Shown here piece by piece: positions 45,919 to 56,785 of a stretch of DNA of 64,000 bases. This DNA comes from Epiperipatus broadwayi (Eukaryota; Onychophora; Udeonychophora; Euonychophora; Peripatidae), in NCBI GenBank assembly GCA_028023455.1, contig JAQFVV010000003.1, positions 2,194,001 to 2,258,000 on the forward strand, read 5' to 3'. Within the stretch, counting starts at the first letter, position 1, and every line of letters begins with the position of its first letter. The position numbers and the translations under genes were made by a program. The notes below the pieces were generated by a model. The model was not told the origin of the DNA. It ran no database searches and worked only from the letters and a program-made list of their open reading frames with translations.

Positions 45919-47280
45919 TGTAACGTTTTTCGTATTACTAGCCCTTATACGCCTCAAATGTATATTTGAGCATGAGTTGATCAAACTGTATCAACATAAA
46001 AAAAAAATTGTATTTTAATTCTTAACACAGCTATTTTTCCTGATCAACTTCGGCCTAGAATGATTACCGGGTACAATCGTGAGCAGAACCAGTTTTTAAT
46101 TTCTACTTGAGGGTGCCAGGGTCGTTAGACCCACTGAGACTGCATCAAATATTGTAGCCTGTAAGGTAATAATTATACGATCTAATTTAAACAACTAAAG
46201 ATAAAAAAATAAATCACATAGAATAGTATTAATTTTTGACATGTACAATGAAAGTGAAGTTAATAATAAATTTTTATTATAACTCGTCAAACATTCAATA
46301 ATTATGATTAAGACAGACATTACAACGTTGGAAAGGATTGTGCATATGAATTCATTAATCTACGTCGAATATTGGAGTATTAATTATTTAGTCTGATTTT
46401 CTGTAGCAACATTTTGGTCCATTTCTCAGTTCGTAAATCTTCTGGTACAAGAAAATTTTATGGGATAATGTTTTAATTCAATTCATTATTCATAAAGCTT
46501 TATGTAAAAAAAAATTTATGTACATTTACTTACCGGTAAGTTAACATTAAGTAGGTCATCGATCTTCCCGACGTACAATTCAGTTAGTGAGTAGTCCACA
46601 GTAGCTGTTTTTTTTTCTTTTAGTTTTATTTCCGAATCTCCGATCTAATTTAGGTAGCACGGGGACGATCTAGGTGACTTTTTCCGAGAGAAAGTGTCGG
46701 CAAACGATATCGTTCTACTCACTCATGGCGAGCGATTTCAGCTGGTATCTAAGTGAACACATTTTATTAAAAGAAATATGAAACACTTCCAAATGCTCAG
46801 CACTATTGGAACACCCAGGTAAAAAGACCCCTTTTCAAATCTGTCCGCTCCTTTTATACTCTTCGATTCTTTTTAGAAGCTCTGCACACGTTCTTTCTTT
46901 TTCTTTGTTCTACTTTATAAACTTCTACATTCTTCTCCTTTTCTTTTTTACAAAGTCTGTTTTCCACTAAGAATTTCGGCCATTTTTAATTACCATCAGA
47001 AAATTGTTTCTGATAACAATCTTTCGCCTTTTGAAATTTCCTTTCGCTATTTTAATCAATGATTCAATATGCACTTTCCAACATTGAATTTATTTTAGTT
47101 AACTTATTTCAAAAAAAAAAAAACTAAACTTTCACTGTACGTTTTTTTTTTCTCTTTTCAAAACATTATGGTAAAAAAAAAATAAAGATCGTGTTCACTT
47201 TCTTTCTGTCCTCTTTTTTTTTTTTTATAATACCTAATATCAAAAAGTAATTTGTACTTTATATATAAATAAATGGTACA
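45919..47280 (-). mobile_element. Left LTR (3' LTR) of Gypsy element 3
   Basis: 1362 bp, begins TGTAACG on the plus strand and ends GGTACA. Matches 51186-52546 throughout. It carries long A and T homopolymers near 47110-47230 that differ in length between the copies. Confidence 0.95.
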
Positions 47281-47346
47281 ATACTACCGGGGCAGGGGAA
47301 TGAGAATAAAATATGGGCTTGAACTAATTTTATTCTTAATAAGTCT

Positions 47347-49158
47347 TTATGGAGTACTTCTAACCCACGTCCTAGTCTTATATGGTTTCAGTGACTTAGC
47401 ATTATAGGTACCCCTTTCTCCTTCACCATTCTTTAAAGTGAAAGCATTTGGACCCCCCTGTCGGCTGATTTGGTAAGGTCCCTCATACAAATTTTGGAAC
47501 TTCTTAAAAATATGCTTCCCAGTTTGACTCACAGGGTTCGTTTTTACCCATACTGTATCCCCTGTTTTAAACTTATCAGTCAGGCCTCCTTTCCGCTGGG
47601 TTTGGAGCTTGGCACAGTGTTCCAATTTTTTTCTTGCTTCTTCATGATCTCTCCCTTTATCAATGTTTTCTGGACCAGCGGGTAACTTGGATTGGTACAA
47701 CCTAGGTATTGCTTGTCCGAAGTGAAGTCTTACAGGTGCAAATCCGGTAGATTCATTATGAGACCAATTTATGAAATTTAACACCCTTGGGAGTTGTTTC
47801 ACCCATCCTCTATGGTTGGATGCAGTATATACCCTGAAGAGGCGTCCTAACTCTCTCATCACCCGCTCACAAGGGTTTGATTGTGGATTTCGACTGGATG
47901 ACAATATGGGTTTTACCTCCATTCTCTCTATCCATTGTTGCCAATCATAAGATGTGAACGGCGTACCGTGGTCCGACAAAATAGCTTTTGGTTTGCCTAC
48001 CCTTTTAAAATATCGTACCTCAAGGGCTCGTATGGCATTCTTGGTATTGGCTTGGGTCACCGGATATGCTGACACCCATTTTGAAAAAAGGTCATATACT
48101 ACTAGTAGATATTTCATTTTCCCAAAAGCCGGCAATGGTCCATAGAAATCAATAGCCACCAGGTCATTGGGTTCTTTAGGGATGATAGAATTCAATGGAC
48201 CTTGATACGACTTGTTTGCTGGTTTTGTCTTCTGACACATTTCACATGAGCTTACTATCCTGGTGACCTGTGCTCTCATATTCGGCCAGTGGAACCATGT
48301 CCTCAATAAGGCTTCCACTTTATTTACACCATAGTGCCCATACAAATGATGTGTGTAGTCAATAATTCCTTCCTGTAAACTTTCTGGTATGATCATTTTC
48401 CATTGATCCTTTTGAGGATCGGTGATATACCATAGGATCCCTTCTTTCAGGCAGTATCTCTCATCAGTGTTAGCATCTGCTGTCTCTCTCGCTTCATCTT
48501 TGTCTTCTAGTTGATCAATAATTTTCTTGTAGGTCGGGCTTTGCCGTTGTACCTTTCCTAAGTGTCTCAATCCTTCTTCTACTACAGCGTCTGTTTCTAC
48601 TTCTACACTTGCCAAACAGATATCTTCCATCTGCAAATGGTCCTGGGTATCAGGAACAATATTCCGGCTCAATGTGTCGGCTACCACATTTTCAGTGCCC
48701 TTACAATACTGGATGGAATAATTGAACTCCTGGAGAAAAAGGCTCCATCGGATTAGCCTACTATTTGTTAAATAACTGTGATTTAAGAACTCTAGGCTCT
48801 TATGATCTGTCCTAACAATCGTTTCCAATCCTATCAAGAATTGGCAGAACTTCTGAAATGCCCACACCACAGCCAAGGCCTCTTTCTCTGTTACACAGTA
48901 ATTAACCTCTGCACCTCTCAGTGGTCTGCTGACAAAATAAATTACACCCCAGGTACCATCCTCTTGAGCTTGCATAAGAGCAGCACCTAACCCATACCCA
49001 CTACTATCTACCTGAACAATAAACGGTTTCCTTAAGTCAGGGTAAACCAGCATCACTTGACTAAGGAATTTCTCTTTAATAACCCTAAAATTGGTCTCAT
49101 GCTCTTCCGTCCATTTCCATGACGTTCCCTTACGTAATAATTGCAGCAGAGGCTCCAT
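47347..49158 (-). CDS. pol: Pol: RNase H and integrase (Gypsy element 3)
   Basis: 603 codons. RNase H (about 40-170): D51 in VQVDSSGYGLGA, E91 in TEKEALA, D118 in RTDHKSL and D161 in VVADTLSR are the four catalytic acids, all present. Integrase zinc-binding motif: H271, H275, C305, C308 (YGHYGVNK...CEMCQ). Integrase core: D337 (IDFYGP), D396 (SDHGTPF), E431 (NPCERVMREL). C-terminal GPY/F-like module near 560-585 (YEGPYQI). RNase H removes template RNA, and integrase inserts the cDNA. The first Met is internal to a longer ancestral frame: the RT frame ends just upstream in another phase. This part itself is intact and catalytically complete. Confidence 0.93.
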   Translation of the reverse strand: MEPLLQLLRKGTSWKWTEEHETNFRVIKEKFLSQVMLVYPDLRKPFIVQVDSSGYGLGAALMQAQEDGTWGVIYFVSRPLRGAEVNYCVTEKEALAVVWAFQKFCQFLIGLETIVRTDHKSLEFLNHSYLTNSRLIRWSLFLQEFNYSIQYCKGTENVVADTLSRNIVPDTQDHLQMEDICLASVEVETDAVVEEGLRHLGKVQRQSPTYKKIIDQLEDKDEARETADANTDERYCLKEGILWYITDPQKDQWKMIIPESLQEGIIDYTHHLYGHYGVNKVEALLRTWFHWPNMRAQVTRIVSSCEMCQKTKPANKSYQGPLNSIIPKEPNDLVAIDFYGPLPAFGKMKYLLVVYDLFSKWVSAYPVTQANTKNAIRALEVRYFKRVGKPKAILSDHGTPFTSYDWQQWIERMEVKPILSSSRNPQSNPCERVMRELGRLFRVYTASNHRGWVKQLPRVLNFINWSHNESTGFAPVRLHFGQAIPRLYQSKLPAGPENIDKGRDHEEARKKLEHCAKLQTQRKGGLTDKFKTGDTVWVKTNPVSQTGKHIFKKFQNLYEGPYQISRQGGPNAFTLKNGEGERGTYNAKSLKPYKTRTWVRSTP

Positions 49159-49735
49159 GCCTGAAGCAAAGTTTGAAATTACACATCCCCAAAAATGATC
49201 TCACCTGTTTTGGTGTTCGAGGGGCTGGGAAATCTCGTATTGCCTGGATTTTGTCCGGGTGGGGTCTAATCCCATTGGCATTAATTAAGTGCCCTAAGAA
49301 ATTCACTTCTTCTGCTGCTAAACAGCTTTTTTGCAGATTAATGCGAATATCCTTCATATTGCACTCTTGTAGAAACAACTTGAGGTGTTGTAAGTGTTCC
49401 TGGGCGTTATTGGATGCAATAATCACATCATCCATGTAAACAGTGATTAACTTTTTTATTTCCGGGCACAGCACACGATCGAGACATTTTAGCAGGCCTG
49501 CTCCACTATTCTTGAGACCAAAAGGCATTCTGTTAAATTGGTACGATATACCATTATATCGAAATGCTGTGTACTTCCGGTCAGCAGGGTGTAACCTGAT
49601 CTGCCAATAGCTGGCAGTCAGATCTAACATGGAAAATATCTTTTTCCCCCGGAATTTATTTACCAACTCATTTATTGGAGGTGGAACATTTTGATCTGGC
49701 CATGTACTCTTGTTCAATTGCCTGGCATCAGTCGT
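49130..49735 (-). pseudogene. pol: Pol: reverse transcriptase (Gypsy element 3), frame broken at both ends
   Basis: The open part covers the central RT: LDLTASYWQI (catalytic Asp 32 of this frame), FRMPFGLKN-like FNRMPFGLKN near 61-70, YMDD at 94-97, and FLGHLINANGI near 140. These are the standard Gypsy RT motifs. The segment just before it (DARQLNKS) is in this frame back to about 49735. The preceding KKDGTIRL is in another frame after a run of nine A. At the end, CNF is followed by a frame change and a small loss before FASGMEPLL, where the RNase H frame takes over. The active-site residues survive, but the protein cannot be made as one chain without frameshifting. Confidence 0.9.
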
Positions 49736-49991
49736 ATGGTTCCATCTTTTTTTTTACAACCACCAATGGGTTATTATATGCTGACGAACCCTTAGTGATA
49801 ATATCCCACTCCTCCATTTTAGCTAATTCTCTCTCTACCTCAGCTCTATAGTGGTGTGGCACTGGGTATGATCTTGCCTGGTATGGTGTACTGTCAGCGA
49901 TCTTGATCCTGTGCTCATACCCTTTAATAACCCCGGGTTTATCTGAAAAATTCGATTTATATTCATTTAAGACTTCTTTTAGGTCTTCTTT
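49736..49991 (-). pseudogene. pol: Pol: protease-RT linker and RT fingers, broken (Gypsy element 3)
   Basis: Directly after the TGA that ends the protease frame (49992-49994) the same frame continues KEDLKEVLNEYKSNFSDKPG...EHRIKIADSTPYQARSYPVPHHYRAEVERELAKMEEWDIITKGSSAYNNPLVVVKKK. This is the usual Gypsy lead into RT. It ends in a homopolymer frameshift near 49750. The TGA could be a mutation or a readthrough signal; one copy cannot decide. Confidence 0.75.
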
Positions 49992-50555
49992 TCATCCTTC
50001 CTTCACTCCCTTTATTACTTCATCAATCCGTGCCTCTGTTGAAGGCTGTTCTGTCTCAACCTCCATATTACATACGTTTTGATGGTTCATTCTCATCCGC
50101 GACCCAAACTCCACTTCTTCCCCATCACAGATAATCTTTTCATCTTTATAATTGATCACACACCCAGTTTTGTGCATAAAATCTGACCCCAATATGGCTT
50201 CATGTACCAACCCTTTTAGAATTAATAGCATGTGGGGCATAATTGTATCCCCTATCTTAATTTGCACCCAAACCTGTTTTGATCCCAATTGTGCCTTTTT
50301 GTTATTTGCTAATGTTATTACCATGCTTTTCACTGCTAGAGTTGGTATCTCTATGGGTTGGCTCCGCATGCGCTCATACGTTGTTTCTGACATTACCGAT
50401 ATCTGGCTGCCAGAATCCCACAATGTCTCTACTTTGACATCGTTTATTTGCAAAACAACCTTTGGGCATTCTTGAGATGTGTACTTAATCGATTCGCCAT
50501 CCCATTCACAAATAAGATTATCTATCCTCTTTTCTTCTGTTGTTCTACTGATCAC
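49992..50555 (-). CDS. pol: Retropepsin-like protease (Gypsy element 3)
   Basis: 187 codons. VETLWDSGSQISVMS has the catalytic Asp at residue 47 in a DSG triad (the DTG/DSG motif of aspartic proteases). The flap region follows, and ILGSDFM at 121-127 is the conserved second motif. It would cleave the polyprotein inside particles as a homodimer. The C-terminal 50 residues lead toward RT but stop at a TGA. The frame probably begins further upstream, joined to the coiled-coil frame by a one-base slip in the A-rich run at 50560-50580, since VISRTTEEKR precedes without a stop. Confidence 0.85.
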   Translation of the reverse strand: MISRTTEEKRIDNLICEWDGESIKYTSQECPKVVLQINDVKVETLWDSGSQISVMSETTYERMRSQPIEIPTLAVKSMVITLANNKKAQLGSKQVWVQIKIGDTIMPHMLLILKGLVHEAILGSDFMHKTGCVINYKDEKIICDGEEVEFGSRMRMNHQNVCNMEVETEQPSTEARIDEVIKGVKEG

Positions 50556-50556
50556 T

Positions 50557-50760
50557 TTATTTTTTTTCCTTTTTTTTTACTGGTTCTTTTATTTCTTCTT
50601 TTAATCCTCTGACCATCTCTGTCATTTCTTTTTTTATTTCTTCTTTGAATTCTGTCATGCATTCGTATAATAGTTTTTTTATTAAGGGTTCCGAGCCCTC
50701 TTTTAATTCTTCCATGCCTTCTGCCATATTTTGTGTATTTTTATTACTTTTCAATTTCAT
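50557..50760 (-). CDS. 67-residue coiled-coil protein in the gag position (Gypsy element 3)
   Basis: MKLKSNKNTQNMAEGMEELKEGSEPLIKKLLYECMTEFKEEIKKEMTEMVRGLKEEIKEPVKKKEKK, given here as a whole only by its features: all-helical, charged, heptad-like, with a Lys-rich end. It occupies the gag position but has no gag core and no CCHC. It resembles the coiled-coil parts of gag in elements 1 and 2. A gag core deletion is the simplest reading. The end lies in A-rich runs one base out of phase with the protease frame. Confidence 0.6.
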   Translation of the reverse strand: MKLKSNKNTQNMAEGMEELKEGSEPLIKKLLYECMTEFKEEIKKEMTEMVRGLKEEIKEPVKKKEKK

Positions 50761-51165
50761 ATATGGCCGTGTTGCTTATTTTTGCTACAGTAAACAAAAT
50801 CTTAACGCTATCAATTTTTACAATATAAATATAATATTTTATTTTGCTTTGCTAATAAATTCGTTCACCGACACCCCTCTCTTTTATCACCCTATAATCT
50901 CCCGTCCCCCTCTACCTTTACCGTCATTTCTTACCTTTGATCGGTTTTATTTATTATTTAATAATTTATAAGCTATTATTTTCTTTTAATATAGTTCTTA
51001 TTTAAAATCCTACTCTAAAAACAAACTTTTGTAATCGTACGCAATAACTTTTTAGACTTGCGCACTATTTGTGGTCATATTTATTTTCCGGCTACGGACA
51101 TTAAATTCTCAATTTTATGCCATTTTTAAATTTTCTCAGGTCGTGGTTTTTTTTTCTTTTCGTAA
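50761..51165. other. Element 3: 5' leader
   Basis: About 400 bp between the primer-binding site and the coiled-coil frame. No open frame on the minus strand and no trace of a gag core. Confidence 0.6.
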
Positions 51166-51185
51166 GCCTCGAGTTGGGTCGCCAT
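51166..51185 (-). promoter_or_regulatory. Primer-binding site of Gypsy element 3
   Basis: The minus strand reads TGGCGACCCAACTCGAGGCT one base after the LTR terminus TTACA. Position and TGG start fit a tRNA primer-binding site. The primer tRNA is not identified. Confidence 0.75.
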
Positions 51186-52546
51186 TGTAATGTTTTTCGT
51201 ATTACTAGCCCTTATACGCCTCAAATGTATATTTGAGCATGAGTTGATCAAACTGTATCAACATAAAAAAAAAATTGTATTTTAATTCTTAACACAGCTA
51301 TTTTTCCTGATCAACTTCGGCCTAGAATGATTACCGGGTACAATCGTGAGCAGAACCAGTTTTTAATTTCTACTTGAGGGCGCCAGGGTTGTTAGACCCA
51401 CTGAGACTGTGTCAAATATTGTAGCCCGTAAGGTAATAATTATACGATCTAATTTAAACAACTAAAGATAAAAAAATAAATCACATAGAATAGTATTAAT
51501 TTTTGACACGTACAATGAAAGTGAAGTTAATAATAAAGATTTATTATAACTCGTCAAACATTCAATAATTATGATTAAGACAGACATTACAACGTTGGAA
51601 AGGATTGTGCATATGAATTCATTAATCTACGTCGAATATTGGAGTATTAATTATTTAGTCTGATTTTCCGTAGCAACATTTTGGTCCATTTCTCAGTTCT
51701 TAAATCTTCTGGTACAAGAAAATTTTATGGGATAACGTTTCAATTCAATTCATTATTCATAAAGCTTTATGTAAAAAAAAATTTATGTACATTTACTTAC
51801 CGGTAAGTTAACATTAAGTAGGTCATCGATCTTCCCGACGTACAATTCAGTTGGTGAGTAGTCCGCAGTAGCTGTTTTTTTTTCTTTTAGTTTTATTTCC
51901 GAATCTCGATCTAATTTAGGTAGCACGGGGACGATCTAGGTGACTTTTTCCGAGAGAAAGTGTCGGCAAACGATATCGTTCTACTCACTCATGGCGAGCG
52001 ATTTCAGCTGGTATCTAAGTGAACACATTTTATTAAAAGAAATATGAAACACTTCCAAATGCTCAGCACTATTGGAACACCCAGGTAAAAAGACCCCTTT
52101 TCAAATCTGTCCTCTCCTTTTATACTCTTCGATTCTTTTTAGAAGCTCTGCGCACGTTCTTTTTTTTTCTTTGTTCTACTTTATAAACTTCTACATTCTT
52201 CTCCTTTTCTTTTTTACAAAGTCTGTTTTCCGCTAAGAATTTCGGCCATTTTTAATTGCCATCAGAAAATTGTTTCTGATAACAATCTTTCGCCTTTTGA
52301 AATTTCCTTTCGCTATTTTAATCAATGATTCAATATGCACTTTCCAACATTGAATTTATTTTAGTTAACTTATTTCAAAAAAAAACAACTAAACTTTCAC
52401 TATACGTTTTTTTTTTTCTCTTTTCAAAACATTATGGTAAAAAAAAATAAAGATCGTGTTCACTTTCTTTCTTTCCTCTTTTTTTTTTTTTTATAATACC
52501 TAATATCAAAAAGTAATTTGTACTTTATATATAAATAAATGGTACA
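51186..52546 (-). mobile_element. Right LTR (5' LTR) of Gypsy element 3
   Basis: 1361 bp. Differences from the left copy are mostly transitions at CpG-related sites (for example TGTAATG against TGTAACG at the first bases) and homopolymer length changes. Confidence 0.95.
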
Positions 52547-53657
52547 ATATATTCTTTGTAATAATGGAAGGAAGTATGAACAAAAAAATTATGACACTTT
52601 ATGTAGACTTTTAATTCAGTTTTTAATTAATGATTAAAACTATGATGATGAACAAACTATGTTTTCCCATTTTGAAAATATTGCATTGAAGAACTTTAAA
52701 TAAATCATGGGTCATATTTGGTGACCATCATGAATTTCAGTTTTTTTATGTGAAAGTTGAACTTAATTAAGTCATATCATCTAATAGTTTTATGTTTTAG
52801 GATATGCCAAGTAAGTTTCTAGAATGCCACTTTCTTTTAACACAAAAGTATTTTATCATATTATTACCCTCATGTTGTTAGAAATAAGACCACTTAAATA
52901 AGAATGGCATCCATAAATAACACTATGAATAAAATCTGCCGTATGCTGTTATATATTGAACCTTTATTATTATTAACATTCTCCATAAGCTTTTATTTTT
53001 GAAAATAGATATCTGGATTTATCAATATATGAACAATATCTTAAATACACTGGAAGATATCAGTTTAGTAATCATGATTGTGTAATACTTGAATATGTAT
53101 CTTGGTGTTCATCTCATTAACAGACAGAAGTTATTGCCATTAGTAAGCACTTGGTAATAAATAATATTAAAAAAAATCTTAATATCTTAATCTCATGGAA
53201 GCCACATAAAATGCTACACTCTTCAAATTTTAATTATTCTTCATTGGAATTGAACAACGTATTGTATTGATTTATCCTTATTACATGTTATAGTTTCATC
53301 ACAAGTTTACTTATGTAACTTAAATTTATTCTATTGTATGAATGTTAATATTTGTATATAATTTGTTATAAAAAAAGTTTTAATATATATAAAGTAATAA
53401 AAACAAATTTATTAAAACTGTTTGATTAATTAAAAAAATTACCCATGCCTACATGCATTCACAGATATAACAAAAATTGTAACTCTGAACTAATATATTT
53501 GACAAATATTATATTAACACTCTTTGCAAATAAAGATAAGCAGAAAAACACTAATTTATAAGGATTGCAATATATAATATTAATTAACCAAATTAATGTT
53601 GATGGTTCTTTCAGTTATTTATATATTAACATAACTGTCATATATATATATATATAT

Positions 53658-53701
<44 letters not shown>

Positions 53702-55689
53702 ATTTCTATTAATTAATATTATGTAATACATTGAGATTAATACTCTAACTACTAGTTTGTTAAGTAAATGAAATACACTCAATCTAAAGCATAAGATAAA
53801 ACTATTTAGATGTAAATTGAAAATTTTTGCAAATATCAATTATAATAATATAAAGCAATTTAAAATATAACCTCAAATGTAATATGATTGATTTAAAAGT
53901 ATTCATGTTTTCTTTCTAAAGTGCTTCAGATAAGCCTCTACAAGAGAAATTGTGGTAAAGAGAGAAGACAATCTATTCTTGTTTTCTAAAAAAGTTTTGC
54001 CTTTTGCTTTGAATTGAAAATATTTAATTTGTTTAATAAACCTATAGTTAGAATATATATATCAGCACATGTGTAGGTATTGTGTGTTGACATTTCAAAG
54101 CAATTCAAAAAAGCATAGCATTCACCTATAACTTTCTAATCAGCGTTTGAAGAATAATAATAAAATAATAAAATTAAATAAAAGTTACAACACACCAAAT
54201 AAATATAATCTACTAAATAATAAAAATAAAAAAAATAAACAAAAAATTATTTTGTGGAAGTATTAAGAAAAAAAATTTTAATGTAAGTATATTTACAATT
54301 TATATACATAAAAAATCTTATTGTAGATTTAATAACTAACATTTTACTGTTCAGCCACTTTTCCAAAATAAGAAATTTGTCTTCTGATTAATAATGATTT
54401 AATATTTTTTATACCATTCACTGGTTCTTCATTACTCATCTTCCTAGTGATCTCCAACTTGATTGTTTCATTTCAACAAACTAGGATAGTTTTTGAGCAA
54501 GAGAGACAAACTTCTACCAGAATTTTTAGGACAAGCAAAGAAAATGGTTTTTGCAACATTATCATACATCATCTTTGAGTGCAAGTTATGACATGGAAAT
54601 ATTTCATCAATGAGAACCTATATTTAGGAGTGTGGTTAATACTCTTCTCTACTTATTGTTGAAAATCATTTTCATAAAGAAATTTTCCACTATTAGAACA
54701 AAATTAGTATTCTACAAAGCTTGCAAATAAGCTACTGCCTTTGTCAGTGAAGTGCCAGGATATAGTCTGGGATTGAGGATATTCTGAAAAGCTTGTTAAG
54801 AACTTATTTGCGAGCTTTTTATAAAATATTTGTAATGCAAGCCTGTTTAAATTAGGTCATGTCACAACTGACTTGATTTATTTGTAAAATTAGTATTAAA
54901 AAGCAATAAAAAAAAAATTAAAAAAACATATAAAAAATATAAAAAAACACTATTTTTTTATTTTTCCTCTTTATATAGATGGTTATTAACATGTTACAAT
55001 GACTTGTTATCCTTATATTTATTTATTTCCTTCTGTAACTCAAGCTTTACATTCTACAGTTTTACAAACTTTCTAGGAATATAAAAAATGCTGAATCAAT
55101 ATTCAATCAATCTATGAATAAATGAATGAAAAGCTATCAATATTTATTTCTTAAATATATCATTCTAATGCCTTATAAAAACATATTACTTTTGGCTACA
55201 AGCATTCGCCTATGAAAAGTTATTTACTTAAATTAAATAATGATTTTTTTTTTGTTTTGCTTTTTTATAGTCAATTTATAAACAAGTTATCAGATAATCT
55301 ATTAATTACAAAACCTTATTTAAATATAATTCAGATATTTTTAACTTGCTTGTATTTTTTTAAATTTAATTATACATAAACTTTTTATATTATCTTTTTT
55401 AACCTCCCCCCCCCCCAATAATTTGGAATTTATTTCTAATTTTAATAATTTTAGTTTTACAACTATTATTCTTAATAATAATATTTAAACAGCATTAAAC
55501 TGTTGCACATGCGCTTTGGATTTTAAATATAAAATGAATGAATACTAACACTTCAACCACAGGATAAAGTATATGGTTTTACTTTCTCTCTATAAAAATA
55601 TATTTTTTTAAATATAACATATTCACATTTTAAACACATCAAATATTAAATCATATATGTTTTTACACTTTTTAAAACTATCTATTATA
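52547..55689. other. AT-rich anonymous DNA with a (TA)n dyad
   Basis: No gene recognised. At 53638-53706 two TA tracts flank TGTTTATA and end TATAAACA, forming an AT-only dyad. A C run of about 10 lies at 55407-55417. The part 54440-54860 is less AT-rich but has stops in all frames. Confidence 0.5.
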
Positions 55690-56399
55690 CATAATAAATT
55701 TTGACAGCTATTAAATGCTAAAATTGTTAATTTGGATCCTCAAGACTGTCATATTACTGATGTGTGAAATTCTTTTAAGAAATGTATTACAAATACAAGT
55801 AAATTTAATCTTGGGTTTCCTAAAAATAAGAGGCATGATTGTTTTTCTAAAAATGATATTATTATTATGTGATTTGATTTAAAAAATCATGTGAATTTTT
55901 TGCTTGACAGAATACTAAATTAAATATAGAGTTTTGTAATAAATGCAGAGATTTAAAGATGGAAGTTTGATAACTGTCATGAAGATCTAAAAATGATTTG
56001 TGAATTAAAATTGCAAAAGTGGTTTTACAGTGTTACATCTAGTTCATTTTTGATGCACTTGAACAACATATGGACCTAAAAAATGGTAATCCAATTCTAT
56101 CCAATCCAGTAATGGCTCTCTCTTATATGATGACAATGATATGAACAGATGAAAAAAAATTTTTGATAATCTTTTGAATAATGGTATAAGTATTGAGTTG
56201 ATGACTTTTATTGGTATAGCCATTTTATTTATTTATTTAGATTTGAACAAAAATATCCAGTTTAAATAAGAGTTCTTTGTAATCTCAAAAATGGAAAGCT
56301 TCAAATCCTCTCTGGAAAAGTTTGAAAAAGTAGTAGTGATATGTTAAACTTCAAAAATATTGAAATTTTAGGGAGGGCAATATATGGACTCATGAATAT

Positions 56400-56690
56400 G
56401 TGCTACCTTATTTTAAGGATACTTCTATTAATTCAATTTTTAAAAACAAGGCAAATAGACAAAATTTCAGCAATTGTCATGAAATATTATTATTAACCAC
56501 ATCAGCAAAGATATTGTCAATGATTTTATTAAATAGATTGTTTTCACTCATGAATAGTTACCAGAAATTTAATGTGATTAAAGAATCAAGAAGTATTATA
56601 GATATGATCTTTGTTGCTAAAAAATGCAAGAATATATTAGGAATGAAATCATCATTTATATATTATGACTAGGCATTATTTAAAATTATT
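56400..56690 (+). pseudogene. Reverse transcriptase fragment of the decayed LINE
   Basis: The 90-codon frame reads INSIFKNKANRQNFSNCHEILLLTTSAKILSMILLNRLF...VIKESRSIIDMIFVAKKCKNI...YYD-stop. It matches the usual LINE RT order: IFKKGD-x-x-x-C-x-NYRGISLLS, then AKIL-x-x-xLLNRL, then E-x-Q-x-GFR-x-x-RSTIDMIF, then the catalytic Asp block. The Gln-Cys-Gly-Phe-Arg segment is damaged and a stop follows the Asp. The exact clade cannot be fixed from this fragment. Confidence 0.75.
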
Positions 56691-56785
56691 TGATCATCCA
56701 CCAAAGTTTATTTATATTGAAAAGCTTCTATGTGATAGAATGAGATGAATTATTATTACTGATGGAAAATCTATAACATATAATA

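Larger units (their letters stand above)
45919..52546 (-). mobile_element. Gypsy element 3: young, enzyme-bearing, almost gag-less
   Basis: 6628 bp, minus strand. LTRs (1362 and 1361 bp, TGTACC...TTACA on that strand) differ at only about two in a hundred positions by eye. ATAT follows the right end (52547-52550) and precedes the left end (45915-45918), consistent with a 4-bp duplication in a TA tract. Order on the minus strand is LTR, primer-binding site, a 67-codon coiled coil, protease, reverse transcriptase, RNase H, integrase, LTR. This order, with integrase last, is Ty3/Gypsy. The interior is 3.9 kb, short because a normal gag is missing. Several frameshifts and one stop break pol. Confidence 0.92.
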
